Assembly: GCF_009827315.1 (NCBI RefSeq)
Contig: NZ_WTYF01000004.1
Span: 992,001 to 1,056,000, forward strand
DNA length: 64,000 nucleotides
Reading direction: 5' to 3'
Source of the DNA: Qipengyuania gaetbuli
Lineage (GTDB): Bacteria > Pseudomonadota > Alphaproteobacteria > Sphingomonadales > Sphingomonadaceae
Below, one piece after another: positions 26,785 through 35,347 of the stretch (its first letter is position 1; every line of letters starts with the position of its first letter). The notes under the pieces were generated by a model, which saw only the letters and a list, made by a program, of their open reading frames with translations, was not told the origin of the DNA and searched no databases. The position numbers were made by a program, and so were the translations under genes.

Positions 26785-26925
26785 ATGCTGGGATTGTTCG
26801 ACGTGTTTGACGTCTACGTCGGCGGTGGGGAAATTCGCCGCACGAGAGTGCAAAGGGCAGCGAGGCTGATCGGCCTTGCCTTCATCGCCTTCCTGTTCAT
26901 CGTCACATTGCTGGTGCTCTGGTAG
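26785..26925 (+). CDS. small single-helix membrane protein, 46 aa
   Basis: The frame ATG 26785 to TAG 26925 encodes a short acidic N-terminus, a basic stretch (RRTRVQRAARL) and one strong transmembrane helix (about 28-45) ending in Trp. A ribosome binding site AGGG lies 6 bases upstream, and the gene follows yqgF by 18 bp. The positive-inside pattern predicts an N-terminus in the cytosol. The function is unknown. Its last 23 bp overlap the 3' end of the opposing gene. Confidence 0.6.
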   Translation: MLGLFDVFDVYVGGGEIRRTRVQRAARLIGLAFIAFLFIVTLLVLW

Positions 26926-28104
26926 CTTCTTCGAGAGCCGCACGCCTGCGCGCGGCCTCTTTCGCCACCATCACGCTGCCCGCGCCTTCCGCCTCGCGCC
27001 ACAGCGCGTCGCGTCCGGCCAAGCCCAGCAGTCCCGCTCGCGCTTCGTAGCTGGCCAGCCGCATCCGGTCGCTCGGATGCGCGCGGCCGGCCCATTCGGC
27101 GAAATCCAGCGCGTCCTCCCCGCCCATCCCTACCGCGCAGCGCAGGAAGCACTCGGTCGAGGTGGGGTTGAGGATGCCAGTTACTGCATTGCTGTCGAGG
27201 TCGAAACCATACTCGTCATACCAGCCATGCGCAGGGTCGATATGCATGACGTTGAGCGAGACCGAGAGGCTTTCGGGCGGCAATTGCGCGTGGACGTCGA
27301 GGTGGGCGCGGTAAAGCATCAGCTTGCCCGTATCCAGCGCAGACCGTTCGACGAACCGCAGCCCCGCATTCTCGCCGCAATAGCCCGCCACGGCCTCGTA
27401 ATCGTACTCGTAATAGTCGCTAAGGTAGCCTGGCCCAGCGAGGACGAGGCGTGCTTCCGGGCGAGCGCATATTCGCGTGCCTCGCAGGGCACTGCATCAC
27501 TCCGGGCAAGGCGAAGGACGACCAGCGAACCGTGCACCTTGCGAACCGATTTCGTGCGAGCGGGACCGGCGAATTGCAGCACGTCTCCAGCAGCAATGCA
27601 CCGCGCGCTGCAATCGATCGCCGCTCTCCCGGCCCGCTCCTCCAGTAGTTCGAGCAAGACGATGTCGGCAGCCCCGGCCAGCACCGCCTCATGCCGCTCC
27701 CCGCCCGCAAAGCAGGCCGATGCGGGTGGCTCGGCGCCGGTATCGGCGTAGGCCAGCAAGGTCAGCGTGGCGCGTCCCGACTGGGCGAGCTGCAGCACGC
27801 TCAGCCCGTCGGAGTGCTGGTGCCGCAAGGGAACCTGCCCGAGCGGATGCTGACGAAGCGCTGCGAGCAGGTCATCCACCAGCGAGCCAAGAAACTCGGT
27901 CGCATCGGCACTCCCATCGAACAGCGCGCTCAGCGCCGGGCAATCGTCCACGGCAGCGCCACCGCCATATCGCGCAAGCTCCCCGAGCACCTCGGCCGCC
28001 GGGCCGTCGTGCCAAGCATCGCGCGCTGCCTCCAGCGCTTCCTGCGCCCTGCGCTGGGAGGCAGTATCGCCCCGCAGCGCGCGCAATTCCGGACTGATCC
28101 GCAT
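26903..28104 (-). pseudogene. unrecognised protein gene, apparently frameshifted (about 400 aa if corrected)
   Basis: Two minus-strand frames join end to end. The first (28104 to about 27430) gives about 225 residues with normal codon use. It then runs into poor sequence rich in Thr, Arg and Ile. The second (from about 27440 to 26903) continues with plausible protein but lacks any start codon in its first 20 residues. The total of 1202 bp is one short of a multiple of three, consistent with one missing base near 27405-27445. The first half contains LRHQHSDGLSVLQL and KVHGSLVVLRL, weakly cupin-like; the second has LYRAHLDVHAQL and NVMHIDPAHGWYDEYGF. I do not recognise the family. Sequencing error, true mutation and ribosomal frameshifting cannot be separated here. 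Confidence 0.65.
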
Positions 28105-28119
28105 TGCGTCAGCCCGGCC

Positions 28120-28281
28120 CTAAACCAGCGCTTCCGGCGGGACGAGTTCGTAGAGATAGACCATGATGACGACGATACGGTCATCCACGCTCGGCCCGCT
28201 GCCTGCCGACAGGCTGCCGAACAGGCCAGTTGCTGTCTCGAGGCCAGGCAGGCTGGCGATGTCGATCTTGGGTAATTCCAT
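28120..28281 (-). CDS. small unrecognised protein, 53 aa
   Basis: This small gene lies 15 bp upstream of the frameshifted gene on the same strand and has GGGG about 8 bases before its ATG. The product begins MELPKIDIASLPGLETATGL, has a Gly/Ser-rich middle, and ends in a hydrophobic stretch (DDRIVVIMVYLYELVPPEALV) that is short for a membrane helix and contains acidic residues. The family is not recognised. Tight spacing suggests that it works with the downstream gene, for instance as partner, regulator or substrate. Confidence 0.65.
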   Translation of the reverse strand: MELPKIDIASLPGLETATGLFGSLSAGSGPSVDDRIVVIMVYLYELVPPEALV

Positions 28282-28419
28282 TGTTGTGACCCCTTGCGCG
28301 CGGGCCGGCAGAATTGCCCTTCCCTCCATTCGCACCCCGCATGGCTGGAGGCTCGGGGGCAAAGGATCGAATTAAAAGATTGTAATGGGCGGGAGCCGGT
28401 GGCTATCGCGCGCCCGACC

Positions 28420-28881
28420 ATGAGCGACACGCCGCGTTTCGATCCCAAGGCTGCAACGCCTTTCCTGACAAGCCGGGGGCATTCCGGCTGGCTGGGCCTG
28501 AAATATTCTACTCATGGTGAAGATTGGGTGGAACTGGAGCTCCCGTGGCGTACGGACCTGTTGGGCGAGGAAGGGCAGCACGTGCTGGCTTCCGGCCCGA
28601 TCCTCAGTCTGATGGACATGGCCAGCGGGCTTGCCATCTGGAAGGCGATGGACCGGTTCGAACCGATCGCCACGCTGGACTTGCGGGTCGATTATGTGCG
28701 TCCGGCGCGGGAAGGCGCCGCGGTATACGGCCGTTCGCAGTGCTACCGCGTGACCCGCAGCGCAGCTTTCGTGCGCGGCCTTGCCCATGACGGGGATGCG
28801 GACGATCCGGTGGCGCATGTCCAAGCAGTTTTCATGAAGATCGGCGGCAAGGACGCGCGGGAGGTCCCCAATGGCCAATGA
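28420..28881 (+). CDS. PaaI-family hotdog thioesterase, 153 aa
   Basis: This is a single hotdog domain: the GPILSLMDMASGLAIWKAM helix and the TLDLRVDYVRPAREGAAVYG strand are typical of PaaI/YdiI-type acyl-CoA thioesterases. ATG 28420 was chosen because the family-like start MSDTPRFDP follows; GTG 28399 with a close GGGAG is a possible alternative. It overlaps a second thioesterase by 11 bp. Such pairs may form heteromers or hydrolyse different acyl-CoAs; the substrate is unknown. Confidence 0.85.
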   Translation: MSDTPRFDPKAATPFLTSRGHSGWLGLKYSTHGEDWVELELPWRTDLLGEEGQHVLASGPILSLMDMASGLAIWKAMDRFEPIATLDLRVDYVRPAREGAAVYGRSQCYRVTRSAAFVRGLAHDGDADDPVAHVQAVFMKIGGKDAREVPNGQ

Positions 28882-29287
28882 GCCCGGCGATCTCGGCGTG
28901 CTGACGCCCTACGTCCGCTCGCTCGGCATCGAGCTGGCGCATTGGGACGGCGGGATGCCCGTGATGCGCGTCGCCTTCGACGAAGCGGTCGAGGGTAGGC
29001 CCGAGCATTACCATGGCGGAGCCACCGGGGGCCTGCTGGAAACGGCAGGTTACGCAGCACTAAGAGCCGAGCTGGCTCGCAGCGGGCGCGAGGCCATGCT
29101 CAAGCCGATCAACATCACGGTGCAGTACCTATCCGCGGGCAAGAGCCGCGAGAGCTTTGCGCGGGGCCGCATTACCAAGCTCGGGCGCCGCAGCGCGAAT
29201 ATCACCGTGGAAGCCTGGCAGGACGATCCGGCGCGGCCCATCGCCACGGCAGTCATGAACGTGCTGATGGCGGATAGCGAAAGCTAG
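28871..29287 (+). CDS. second PaaI-family hotdog thioesterase, 138 aa
   Basis: This is another hotdog-fold protein, with HYHGGATGGLLETAGYAAL in the helix region and KPINITVQYLSAGKSRESF in the central strands. It is about as long as the first copy but clearly diverged. The coupled arrangement implies co-expression. Its 3' end overlaps that of the convergent penicillin-binding protein gene by 4 bp. The acyl-CoA substrate is unknown. Confidence 0.85.
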   Translation: MANEPGDLGVLTPYVRSLGIELAHWDGGMPVMRVAFDEAVEGRPEHYHGGATGGLLETAGYAALRAELARSGREAMLKPINITVQYLSAGKSRESFARGRITKLGRRSANITVEAWQDDPARPIATAVMNVLMADSES

Positions 29288-31473
29288 TTCGCCGGTTCCA
29301 GCTGTCCCTGGCGCTCCAATTCGCGCCGGACCGCTTCGTTGCGCTGTTCCTCGGCCCTGCGCCGCGCTTCCTCGATCGCCTCTTCGGAGATTGCGACGCC
29401 TTCCTCGCCAAGCCTGATATCGACGGGGACGCCATCGATTTCGGTCGAGAACACTGCCTCGCCATCGCGGATGCGCAGCCGCGAATTGCCATCGCCCAGC
29501 GGGATATCGTCGAGATTGGGCACGTCGAGAGGCTCGACCGGACCGCCGGGATCTTCGCTGGCACGCGGCCCCGGCCTGTCGCCGCCGGCGCCCGAACCGA
29601 GCGCCTGCGTCATGAAGTCGCGCCAGATGCGCGCGGGCAGGCCGCCGCCCGAAATGCCGTTCAGCGGCGAGTTGTCGTCATTGCCGATCCACACGCCGAC
29701 TACCAAGTCGCCCGCATAGCCCACGAACAGCGCATCGCGGTTATCCTGCGTGGTGCCGGTCTTGCCGAAGTTGGCGACCGACAGCATTGCCGCCGAGCCC
29801 GTGCCGCGATTGATCGCCGCGCGCAGCAGGCGCTGCATGTCCTCGTGCACGCTGCCGGGCAAGGTCGAGGGACCATCGACGAGCCATTCGAACCAGCTCT
29901 GCTCCGGCGCGGCAAATGCGCGCGGTTCGACCGGATAGGCGTTGGCTGCGACGCCTGCATAGGCAGCGGTAAGTTCGAGCAGGGTCATGGTCGAGGTGCC
30001 GAGCGCCATGCTGGGATCGCCCTCTGCCAGCGGTGCGGTGATACCGAAATCGCGCGCTGTCTCGATCACCTTGTCGCTGCCGACCTCGCCCAGCAGGCGG
30101 ACGGCGGCGACGTTGCTCGACTGGGCGAAGGCATCTTCGAGCGTCAGGCTTTCCGAATAGCGCCCCCGCGAATTCTTGGGGCGGTAGCTGCCTTGCGTGA
30201 TCTCGGTATTGTCGATCCGGTCGCCCGGCTCCCACCCGTCGCGCAGGGCGGCGAGATAGACGAACAGCTTGAACGTCGACCCCGGCTGGCGCTTGGCCTG
30301 CGTCGCACGGTTGAACGGCGATTTCTCGTAATCCTTGCCGCCGATCATCGCCACGACCTCGCCGTTGGGACGCATGGCGACCAATGCAACTTGCGCCCCG
30401 CCCAGCGGAGCGCGCGAGGTCACGCGGCGGGCGATGTTCTGGAGGCGGCTGTCGAGCGTGGTCGTCAGCGTCTGGCGGGAATAGCCGGTTTCAGACAGCT
30501 CGCGCGCCTCGGGCAGTGCCCAGTCGGCGAAATAGGTGCCGGTGGGAAGGTCGCTCTTCATACGGACGTCGAGCGCGGGCGGCCGCATGGCGCGCGCCTC
30601 TCCCTCGGTGATGTAACCGGCTACAACCATCGACTGGACGACCAGCCCCATGCGCTTGGCCGCGCGGTCGTAGTGCTTGGTCGGGGCAAAGGCGCTGGGG
30701 GCCTGCAGCAGGCCGGCGAGCATGGCCGCCTGGTTGGGCCGCAGGTTTTCCGGCTGGCGATAGAAATAATGCAGGCTTGCCGCCCGCAATCCATACACAT
30801 TGTCGCCGAAATAAGCGTTCGACAGGTAGCGTTCGAGAATCTCGTCCTTGGTCAGCCATGCCTCCAGCCAGAAGGCGATCATCGCCTCGCGCGCCTTGCG
30901 GGTCAGCGTGCGTTCGGGCGTGAGGAAGGTAAACTTGGCGAGCTGCTGGGTAATCGTGCTGCCGCCCCCGGTGCCGGTGAAGGCAGCGCGGGCGATCCCG
31001 CGCGGGTCGACGCCCCAGTGATCGTAGAAGCGCCGGTCCTCGATCGCGAGGAAGGCCTCGACCACGTGCGGCGGCAATTGCGAGACATCGACCGGCTCGT
31101 CGGTAATCGCGCCGTTGCGCGCAATCGGCGTGCCATCGGCGGCCAGAAGCGTGATTTGCGGCGGCGCAATTGGTTCAAGCGATTTCGACAGCGGTGCCGT
31201 GATGGCAAGCCAGCCGACAAGCAGGATGAACAGCCCGATCAGCCCGGCAACGATCCGGACGGCCCACCAGCGTTTCCGGCGGTCGCGCCAGTAATCGCGC
31301 TGCCAGGGGTGCAGGCGTTCCTTTTCCTTGCGGGCAACCGCGCTGTCGAGATCGTCCCAGCGCGCTTCCCAGGCATCGTCGTCGAAACCGTCGTGCAGCG
31401 AATAGAAACCGCGGTGCCCCTGCACCTCGGGTTCTGCCCGTCGCCTGCGAAAGATGGAATCGAGAACGCCCAT
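29284..31473 (-). CDS. class A penicillin-binding protein (PBP1-type), 729 aa
   Basis: This bifunctional enzyme polymerises and cross-links peptidoglycan. A cytosolic Asp/Trp/Arg-rich N-terminus (1-67) precedes one transmembrane helix (about 68-91). The GT51 domain has catalytic Glu145 in AIEDRRFYDHWGVD and GGSTITQQLAK. The transpeptidase has Ser399/Lys402 (PGSTFKLF), SSN (452-454) and KTG (571-573). The C-terminal 75 residues are acidic then Glu/Arg-rich and probably coiled. All catalytic residues are intact. A 7 bp inverted repeat lies just upstream of the start. Confidence 0.95.
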   Translation of the reverse strand: MGVLDSIFRRRRAEPEVQGHRGFYSLHDGFDDDAWEARWDDLDSAVARKEKERLHPWQRDYWRDRRKRWWAVRIVAGLIGLFILLVGWLAITAPLSKSLEPIAPPQITLLAADGTPIARNGAITDEPVDVSQLPPHVVEAFLAIEDRRFYDHWGVDPRGIARAAFTGTGGGSTITQQLAKFTFLTPERTLTRKAREAMIAFWLEAWLTKDEILERYLSNAYFGDNVYGLRAASLHYFYRQPENLRPNQAAMLAGLLQAPSAFAPTKHYDRAAKRMGLVVQSMVVAGYITEGEARAMRPPALDVRMKSDLPTGTYFADWALPEARELSETGYSRQTLTTTLDSRLQNIARRVTSRAPLGGAQVALVAMRPNGEVVAMIGGKDYEKSPFNRATQAKRQPGSTFKLFVYLAALRDGWEPGDRIDNTEITQGSYRPKNSRGRYSESLTLEDAFAQSSNVAAVRLLGEVGSDKVIETARDFGITAPLAEGDPSMALGTSTMTLLELTAAYAGVAANAYPVEPRAFAAPEQSWFEWLVDGPSTLPGSVHEDMQRLLRAAINRGTGSAAMLSVANFGKTGTTQDNRDALFVGYAGDLVVGVWIGNDDNSPLNGISGGGLPARIWRDFMTQALGSGAGGDRPGPRASEDPGGPVEPLDVPNLDDIPLGDGNSRLRIRDGEAVFSTEIDGVPVDIRLGEEGVAISEEAIEEARRRAEEQRNEAVRRELERQGQLEPAN

Positions 31474-31479
31474 TGCCTA

Positions 31480-31501
31480 CTGTGTTATCAGGTCAACACA
31501 G
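31480..31501. promoter_or_regulatory. inverted repeat upstream of the PBP gene
   Basis: CTGTGTT (31480-31486) and AACACAG (31495-31501) form a perfect 7+7 inverted repeat with an 8-base spacer, 7 bp before the PBP start codon and 21 bp after the cobS stop. With no T-run after it, it looks more like an operator or translation-control hairpin than a terminator. Confidence 0.45.
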
Positions 31502-31522
31502 CTATTCATAGTGGCTTGAAGA

Positions 31523-32515
31523 TTAACTCTTCCCGACCACGCTTTCGGGCAGGTCTTCGCCGAACACGCGCTGGTAGTATTCGGCCACCAGCATGCGCTC
31601 TTCCTCGTCGCACTTGTTGAGGAAGGAAAGGCGGAAGGCAAAACCCACGTCCTTGAAGATGGCATAGTTCTGCGCCCAGGTGATCACCGTACGCGGGCTC
31701 ATCACGGTCGAGATATCGCCGTTGATGAAGCCCTGCCTCGACAGGTCGGCGACCTTGATCATGTCGGCGAGGATCTTGGGATCGATGCCGGGGTTCTTCG
31801 CCTCCACGATCTTCTGCTCGGTCTCGGCGGGCAGGTAGTTGAGGCCGACCACGATGTTCCAGCGGTCCATCTGGCCCTGGTTGATCGCCTGCGTGCCGTG
31901 GTAAAGCCCGCTGGTATCGCCGAGGCCGACCGTGTTGGCGGTGGCGAAGAGGCGGAAGTTCGGATCTGGGCGGATCACGCGGTTCTGGTCGAGCAGGGTC
32001 AGCTTGCCCTGCTGTTCGAGCACGCGCTGGATCACGAACATCACGTCCGGACGGCCCGCGTCATATTCGTCGAACACCAGCGCGACCGGGTGCTGCAGCG
32101 CCCAGGGCAACAGGCCCTCGCGGAATTCAGTCACCTGCAGCCCGTCGCGAAGCACGATGGCATCGCGGCCGACGAGGTCGATACGGCTGATATGGGCATC
32201 GAGATTGATGCGGATGCACGGCCAGTTGAGGCGCGCGGCGACCTGTTCGATGTGGGTAGACTTGCCCGTGCCGTGATAGCCCTGCACCATCACGCGGCGG
32301 TCGTGCGCGAAGCCGGCAAGGATGGCGAGCGTGGTGTCCGGATCGAACACGTAGCTTTCGTCGAGATCGGGCGTGCGCTCGTCCGGCTTTGAAAAAGCGG
32401 GGACTTTCCAGTCGATGTCGATGCCGAACGTCTCGCGGACGTCGACTTCGGTATCGGGTGCGGGAAGGACGGTCCTGGCGGCCGCGTCGAAGGTCTTGTC
32501 GGTCATCTCGTTCAT
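31523..32515 (-). CDS. cobS: CobS-like AAA+ ATPase of cobaltochelatase, 330 aa
   Basis: CobS is the MoxR-type AAA+ motor that, with CobT and CobN, inserts cobalt into hydrogenobyrinate a,c-diamide in aerobic B12 synthesis. Walker A GYHGTGKS (79-86), Walker [12 protein letters not shown] (about 145-154) and [13 protein letters not shown] are present, and the N-terminal [16 protein letters not shown] is typical of CobS. No cobT lies next to it: the PBP gene follows instead. A different metal-chelatase or MoxR role is therefore possible. ATG 32515 is chosen; ATG 32506 is close. Confidence 0.9.
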   Translation of the reverse strand: MNEMTDKTFDAAARTVLPAPDTEVDVRETFGIDIDWKVPAFSKPDERTPDLDESYVFDPDTTLAILAGFAHDRRVMVQGYHGTGKSTHIEQVAARLNWPCIRINLDAHISRIDLVGRDAIVLRDGLQVTEFREGLLPWALQHPVALVFDEYDAGRPDVMFVIQRVLEQQGKLTLLDQNRVIRPDPNFRLFATANTVGLGDTSGLYHGTQAINQGQMDRWNIVVGLNYLPAETEQKIVEAKNPGIDPKILADMIKVADLSRQGFINGDISTVMSPRTVITWAQNYAIFKDVGFAFRLSFLNKCDEEERMLVAEYYQRVFGEDLPESVVGKS

Positions 32516-32556
32516 CGCATGGGCGAGGTAGGGATTTATCTCGGCGGAGCCAAGCC

Positions 32557-32562
32557 TATATT
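32557..32562 (+). promoter_or_regulatory. -10-like element giving a near-leaderless mpaB-type transcript
   Basis: TATATT lies 8 bp before the start codon of the MpaB-type gene. A start of transcription 6-8 bp downstream would fall at the ATG, giving a leaderless mRNA; there is no ribosome binding site to argue against this. The 55 bp gap also has to hold the opposing cobS start. Confidence 0.4.
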
Positions 32563-32570
32563 GGGTCGCG

Positions 32571-33416
32571 ATGCCGCAAGAACCTCTATCCGAGCGCCTT
32601 CGCCTGAAACTGGTCGATCGCGTGCGCGGCGTGTTCAACGATATCGAGGGCGGCGAACAGCCGGTGCCGGTGTCGGACGAGGCCCTGTTCGACAAGAATT
32701 CGCCCATCCGCATGGTCCATGCCGATATCGTGGCGATGATGGTCGGCGGGATCAGGAGCCTGCTGCTGCAAATGCTCCATCCCCATGCGTTGCAGGGCGT
32801 GCTCGACCATTCCAATTTCCGCGAGGACATGCACGGGCGCCTGCGCCGCACGGCACGCTTCATCGCGGTCACCACTTTCGGCTACCGCGACGATGCGCAG
32901 GCCGCGATCGAGCGGGTCAACCGCATCCATGCGGCAGTCGGCGGGACCCTGCCCGACGGCACGCGCTACGAGGCGTCCGATCCGCGCACCTTGGCCTGGG
33001 TCCACGTAGCCGAGGCGACCAGCTTCCTTGCCGCATACCTGCGCCACGTGCGCCCCGACATGCCCGGACACGAACAGGACGAATATTACCGCCAGTTCGC
33101 TGTCATCGCCCGCGCGCTGGGCGCGGACCCCGTCCCGCTAGACCGGCGCGAGGCGGAGGTGCTGTTCCGCGAACTGCGCGGCGACTTGCGCGCCTCTCCG
33201 CAAGCGCGCGAGGTGGCGCAGCTGGTGCTGACCCAGAAGCCCGAAGGATCGCCACCTGCAGTGCAGGCGCTGCTCGGCGCGGAGGCGGTTGCGCTGCTGC
33301 CGCCCTTCGCCCGCTCGATGCTGGTGCTCGAGCGTCCGGGCCTTGCCGCGATCCCCGCACGTGCGGCGACCTGGGGCATGGGCAAGACGCTGCGCTGGGC
33401 TTTCCGGCAGGGTTAG
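32571..33416 (+). CDS. oxygenase MpaB family protein (DUF2236), 281 aa
   Basis: The protein matches the family of fungal MpaB oxygenases and bacterial rubber oxygenase Lcp (PF09995): [34 protein letters not shown] near the start, and [14 protein letters not shown] and [15 protein letters not shown]. These proteins bind heme b, and the histidines in the segments listed are candidate ligands. The substrate is unknown; family members cleave C=C bonds. It lies divergently from cobS and convergently with the HxlR-type gene (9 bp apart). Confidence 0.83.
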   Translation: MPQEPLSERLRLKLVDRVRGVFNDIEGGEQPVPVSDEALFDKNSPIRMVHADIVAMMVGGIRSLLLQMLHPHALQGVLDHSNFREDMHGRLRRTARFIAVTTFGYRDDAQAAIERVNRIHAAVGGTLPDGTRYEASDPRTLAWVHVAEATSFLAAYLRHVRPDMPGHEQDEYYRQFAVIARALGADPVPLDRREAEVLFRELRGDLRASPQAREVAQLVLTQKPEGSPPAVQALLGAEAVALLPPFARSMLVLERPGLAAIPARAATWGMGKTLRWAFRQG

Positions 33417-33425
33417 ACCGACGAG

Positions 33426-34109
33426 CTAGGCGAGCTTTTCGGGCAGTTCGAAGATGCTGGCAAAGCGCATGGCCGCCTTGCTCTCGCCTTCGATCGACAG
33501 TCCCATCTCGCGCTCCAGCTCTTCCAGCGGCACACCGGCATAGAACAGCGCGGCAAGCGCAGTCGCATTGGGGGCGCGAATGATGAAATCCGCATCCACC
33601 GGATCGCCGCGCCGAACCGGCAGTTCGCCGCCGCGCAGCTGCGCCACGAACCGCTCGCCGCCGATGTCGAAGCCCGCTTTGAAGTCCATTCCCTCGGCCT
33701 TGGCGGGATCGAACATGGTGCGCAGCGACAGCATGATCGATACGGGCGAGAGCGGCAGCATGGGATCGTGCGCGCTCGACATAGCGGCCCAGCGCCCCAG
33801 TTCCTGCATCACAGGCTCGGCGCGATAACCCCATTCGGTCAGTTCGTAGACCTGCACCGGCGCGGGCTCGTCCAGCATGCGCTTCGCCAGCACGCCCGCT
33901 TCTTCCAGCGCGCCGAGGCGTTCGGTCAGCACTTTGGCCGAAATTCCGGGCAGGCTGGCGCGAAGACCAGAAAACCTGCGGGGACCCAGCATAAGCTCGC
34001 GCACGACCAGCATGGACCAGCGTTCGCCCAACAGTTCGAGCCCAAAGGCCGTCCCGCAGGCATCGTTGTACCAGCGACCGTGACCAATAGTTTCTTTTTG
34101 TAACTTCAC
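33426..34109 (-). CDS. HxlR-type winged-helix transcriptional regulator, 227 aa
   Basis: Residues 15-95 are an HxlR/MarR-like winged helix-turn-helix (WSMLVVRELMLGPRRFSGLR, then SAKVLTERLGALEEAGVL). A C-terminal domain of about 110 residues (SCP2-like, FKAGFDIGGERFVAQLRGGE) probably binds a hydrophobic ligand. HxlR relatives often sense aldehydes, quinones or other electrophiles. It starts at GTG 34109 and diverges from the DUF1428-VOC-GST cassette across a tandem repeat that overlaps its own first codons. It is therefore the likely regulator of that cassette. Confidence 0.87.
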   Translation of the reverse strand: MKLQKETIGHGRWYNDACGTAFGLELLGERWSMLVVRELMLGPRRFSGLRASLPGISAKVLTERLGALEEAGVLAKRMLDEPAPVQVYELTEWGYRAEPVMQELGRWAAMSSAHDPMLPLSPVSIMLSLRTMFDPAKAEGMDFKAGFDIGGERFVAQLRGGELPVRRGDPVDADFIIRAPNATALAALFYAGVPLEELEREMGLSIEGESKAAMRFASIFELPEKLA

Positions 34110-34126
34110 AGTTGCTTTTAGTAACT
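34089..34126. promoter_or_regulatory. tandem 17 bp direct repeat, probable HxlR-type operator
   Basis: Two copies of a 17 bp sequence (34089-34105 AGTTTCTTTTTGTAACT and 34110-34126 AGTTGCTTTTAGTAACT, two mismatches) are spaced 21 bp centre to centre, that is two helical turns. Each copy is itself an imperfect palindrome (AGTTnC...GTAACT). They flank the GTG start of the regulator and lie 60-95 bp before the DUF1428 gene. This is a strong candidate for cooperative repressor binding. Confidence 0.65.
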
Positions 34127-34185
34127 CAACCGCCCATCACAGGCAAGCCTTCGAGTCGCATCGGAATTCGAGAGGGAGTAAGTCG

Positions 34186-34557
34186 ATGTATGTGAACGGA
34201 TTTTTGCTCGCCGTCCCAGCTGACAAGAAGGATGCCTATCGCGAGGTCGCCGAGAAATTCTGGGACATCGCGAAGGACTATGGCGCGAGGTCGCAGGTCG
34301 AATGCTGGGAGGTCGATGTGCCTGACGGGCACACCACCGATTTCCGCCGCGCGGTCAAATGCGAAAAAGGCGAAAAGATCGTGTTTTCGTGGGTCACCTG
34401 GGACGACAAGGAAACCGCCGACGCCAGCCACGACAAGATGATGGCCGACCCGCGCATGGCGGAGAATTTCGGCGCAGCCGACGGCAGCGACATGCCTTTC
34501 GACGGCAAGCGTATGATTTACGGCGGGTTCGAACCGCTGGTGTGGAAGGAGGCCTGA
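34186..34557 (+). CDS. DUF1428 family protein, 123 aa
   Basis: The sequence MYVNGFLLAVPADKKDAYREVAEKFW and the later AVKCEKGEKIVFSWVTWDDKETADASHDKMM match DUF1428 (YbaA-like), a dimeric alpha/beta-barrel fold of unknown activity. The length is normal. GAGAGGGAG precedes the ATG. It is the first gene of a five-gene cassette, followed after 1 bp by a VOC gene, and is divergent from an HxlR-type regulator. Confidence 0.87.
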   Translation: MYVNGFLLAVPADKKDAYREVAEKFWDIAKDYGARSQVECWEVDVPDGHTTDFRRAVKCEKGEKIVFSWVTWDDKETADASHDKMMADPRMAENFGAADGSDMPFDGKRMIYGGFEPLVWKEA

Positions 34558-34558
34558 C

Positions 34559-35344
34559 ATGCCCAACAATCACGGCGACTTCCTGTGGTACGAATTGATG
34601 ACCGTCGATGCGGACAGTGCGGCGCGGTTCTATGGCGGCCTGCTGGGGTGGGACTTCCAGTCTGCGGGGCAGGAAGGCATGGATTACCGGACCTTCGCCA
34701 AGGATGGCGAGGGTATCGGCGGCCTCATGCCGCTGACCGATGAAATGACGGCAGGCGGTGCGCGCCCGATGTGGGCAGGATATGTCACCGTCGACGATGT
34801 CGATGCCAGCGCGGCAAGGATCAACGAACTGGGCGGTACGGTGATGATGGGGCCGCAGGACATTCCCGGTGTGGGCCGCTTTGCTTTCGCAGCCGATCCT
34901 TCCGGCGCGCCCTTCTACATCATGAAGGGCAGCGTCGAGGGGGGCGAGACCACCTCCTTCTCCAAATACGAACCGCGCGAGGGTCATTGTGCGTGGAACG
35001 AGCTGGCGACGGCCGACCAGCCGGGTGCCGACGCTTTCTACACCGCGCTGTTCGGATGGGAGAAGGCGGACACGATGGATATGGGCGAGATGGGCCCTTA
35101 CGACATGTATTCGAACGGCGACTACACGCTCGGCGCGATCATGGGAAAACCCCCGCAGATGCACATCAGCCAGTGGAGCTTCTATTTCCGCGTCCCTTCG
35201 ATCGACGAGGCCGCGGATTATGTGAAGGCCAATGGCGGCCGGATCATCAACGGCCCGATGGAAATCCCGGGCGGCGACCATGTCTTCACCGGCGTCGATC
35301 CGCAGGGCGCGACATTCGATCTCATCGGCACGAAGGAGGCCTGA
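34559..35344 (+). CDS. two-domain VOC-family protein, 261 aa
   Basis: Two glyoxalase-like halves are visible: GDFLWYELMTVDADSAARFYGGLLGW at the start and GHCAWNELATADQPGADAFYTALFGW near residue 142. Both halves carry the beta-alpha-beta-beta-beta pattern and the terminal DP.GA.F strands (DPSGAPFYIMKG and DPQGATFDLIG). VOC proteins include glyoxalases, dioxygenases and antibiotic-binding proteins. Metal ligands are not all conserved, so the activity is open. It lies 3 bp before the GST gene in the cassette. Confidence 0.87.
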   Translation: MPNNHGDFLWYELMTVDADSAARFYGGLLGWDFQSAGQEGMDYRTFAKDGEGIGGLMPLTDEMTAGGARPMWAGYVTVDDVDASAARINELGGTVMMGPQDIPGVGRFAFAADPSGAPFYIMKGSVEGGETTSFSKYEPREGHCAWNELATADQPGADAFYTALFGWEKADTMDMGEMGPYDMYSNGDYTLGAIMGKPPQMHISQWSFYFRVPSIDEAADYVKANGGRIINGPMEIPGGDHVFTGVDPQGATFDLIGTKEA

Positions 35345-35347
35345 GCC

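Noticed and set aside
26903..27391. Separate second gene starting at GTG 27391
   Set aside because: The protein sequence before this GTG in the same frame continues with normal composition for about 20 residues, and no start lies there. One frameshifted gene explains both frames better.
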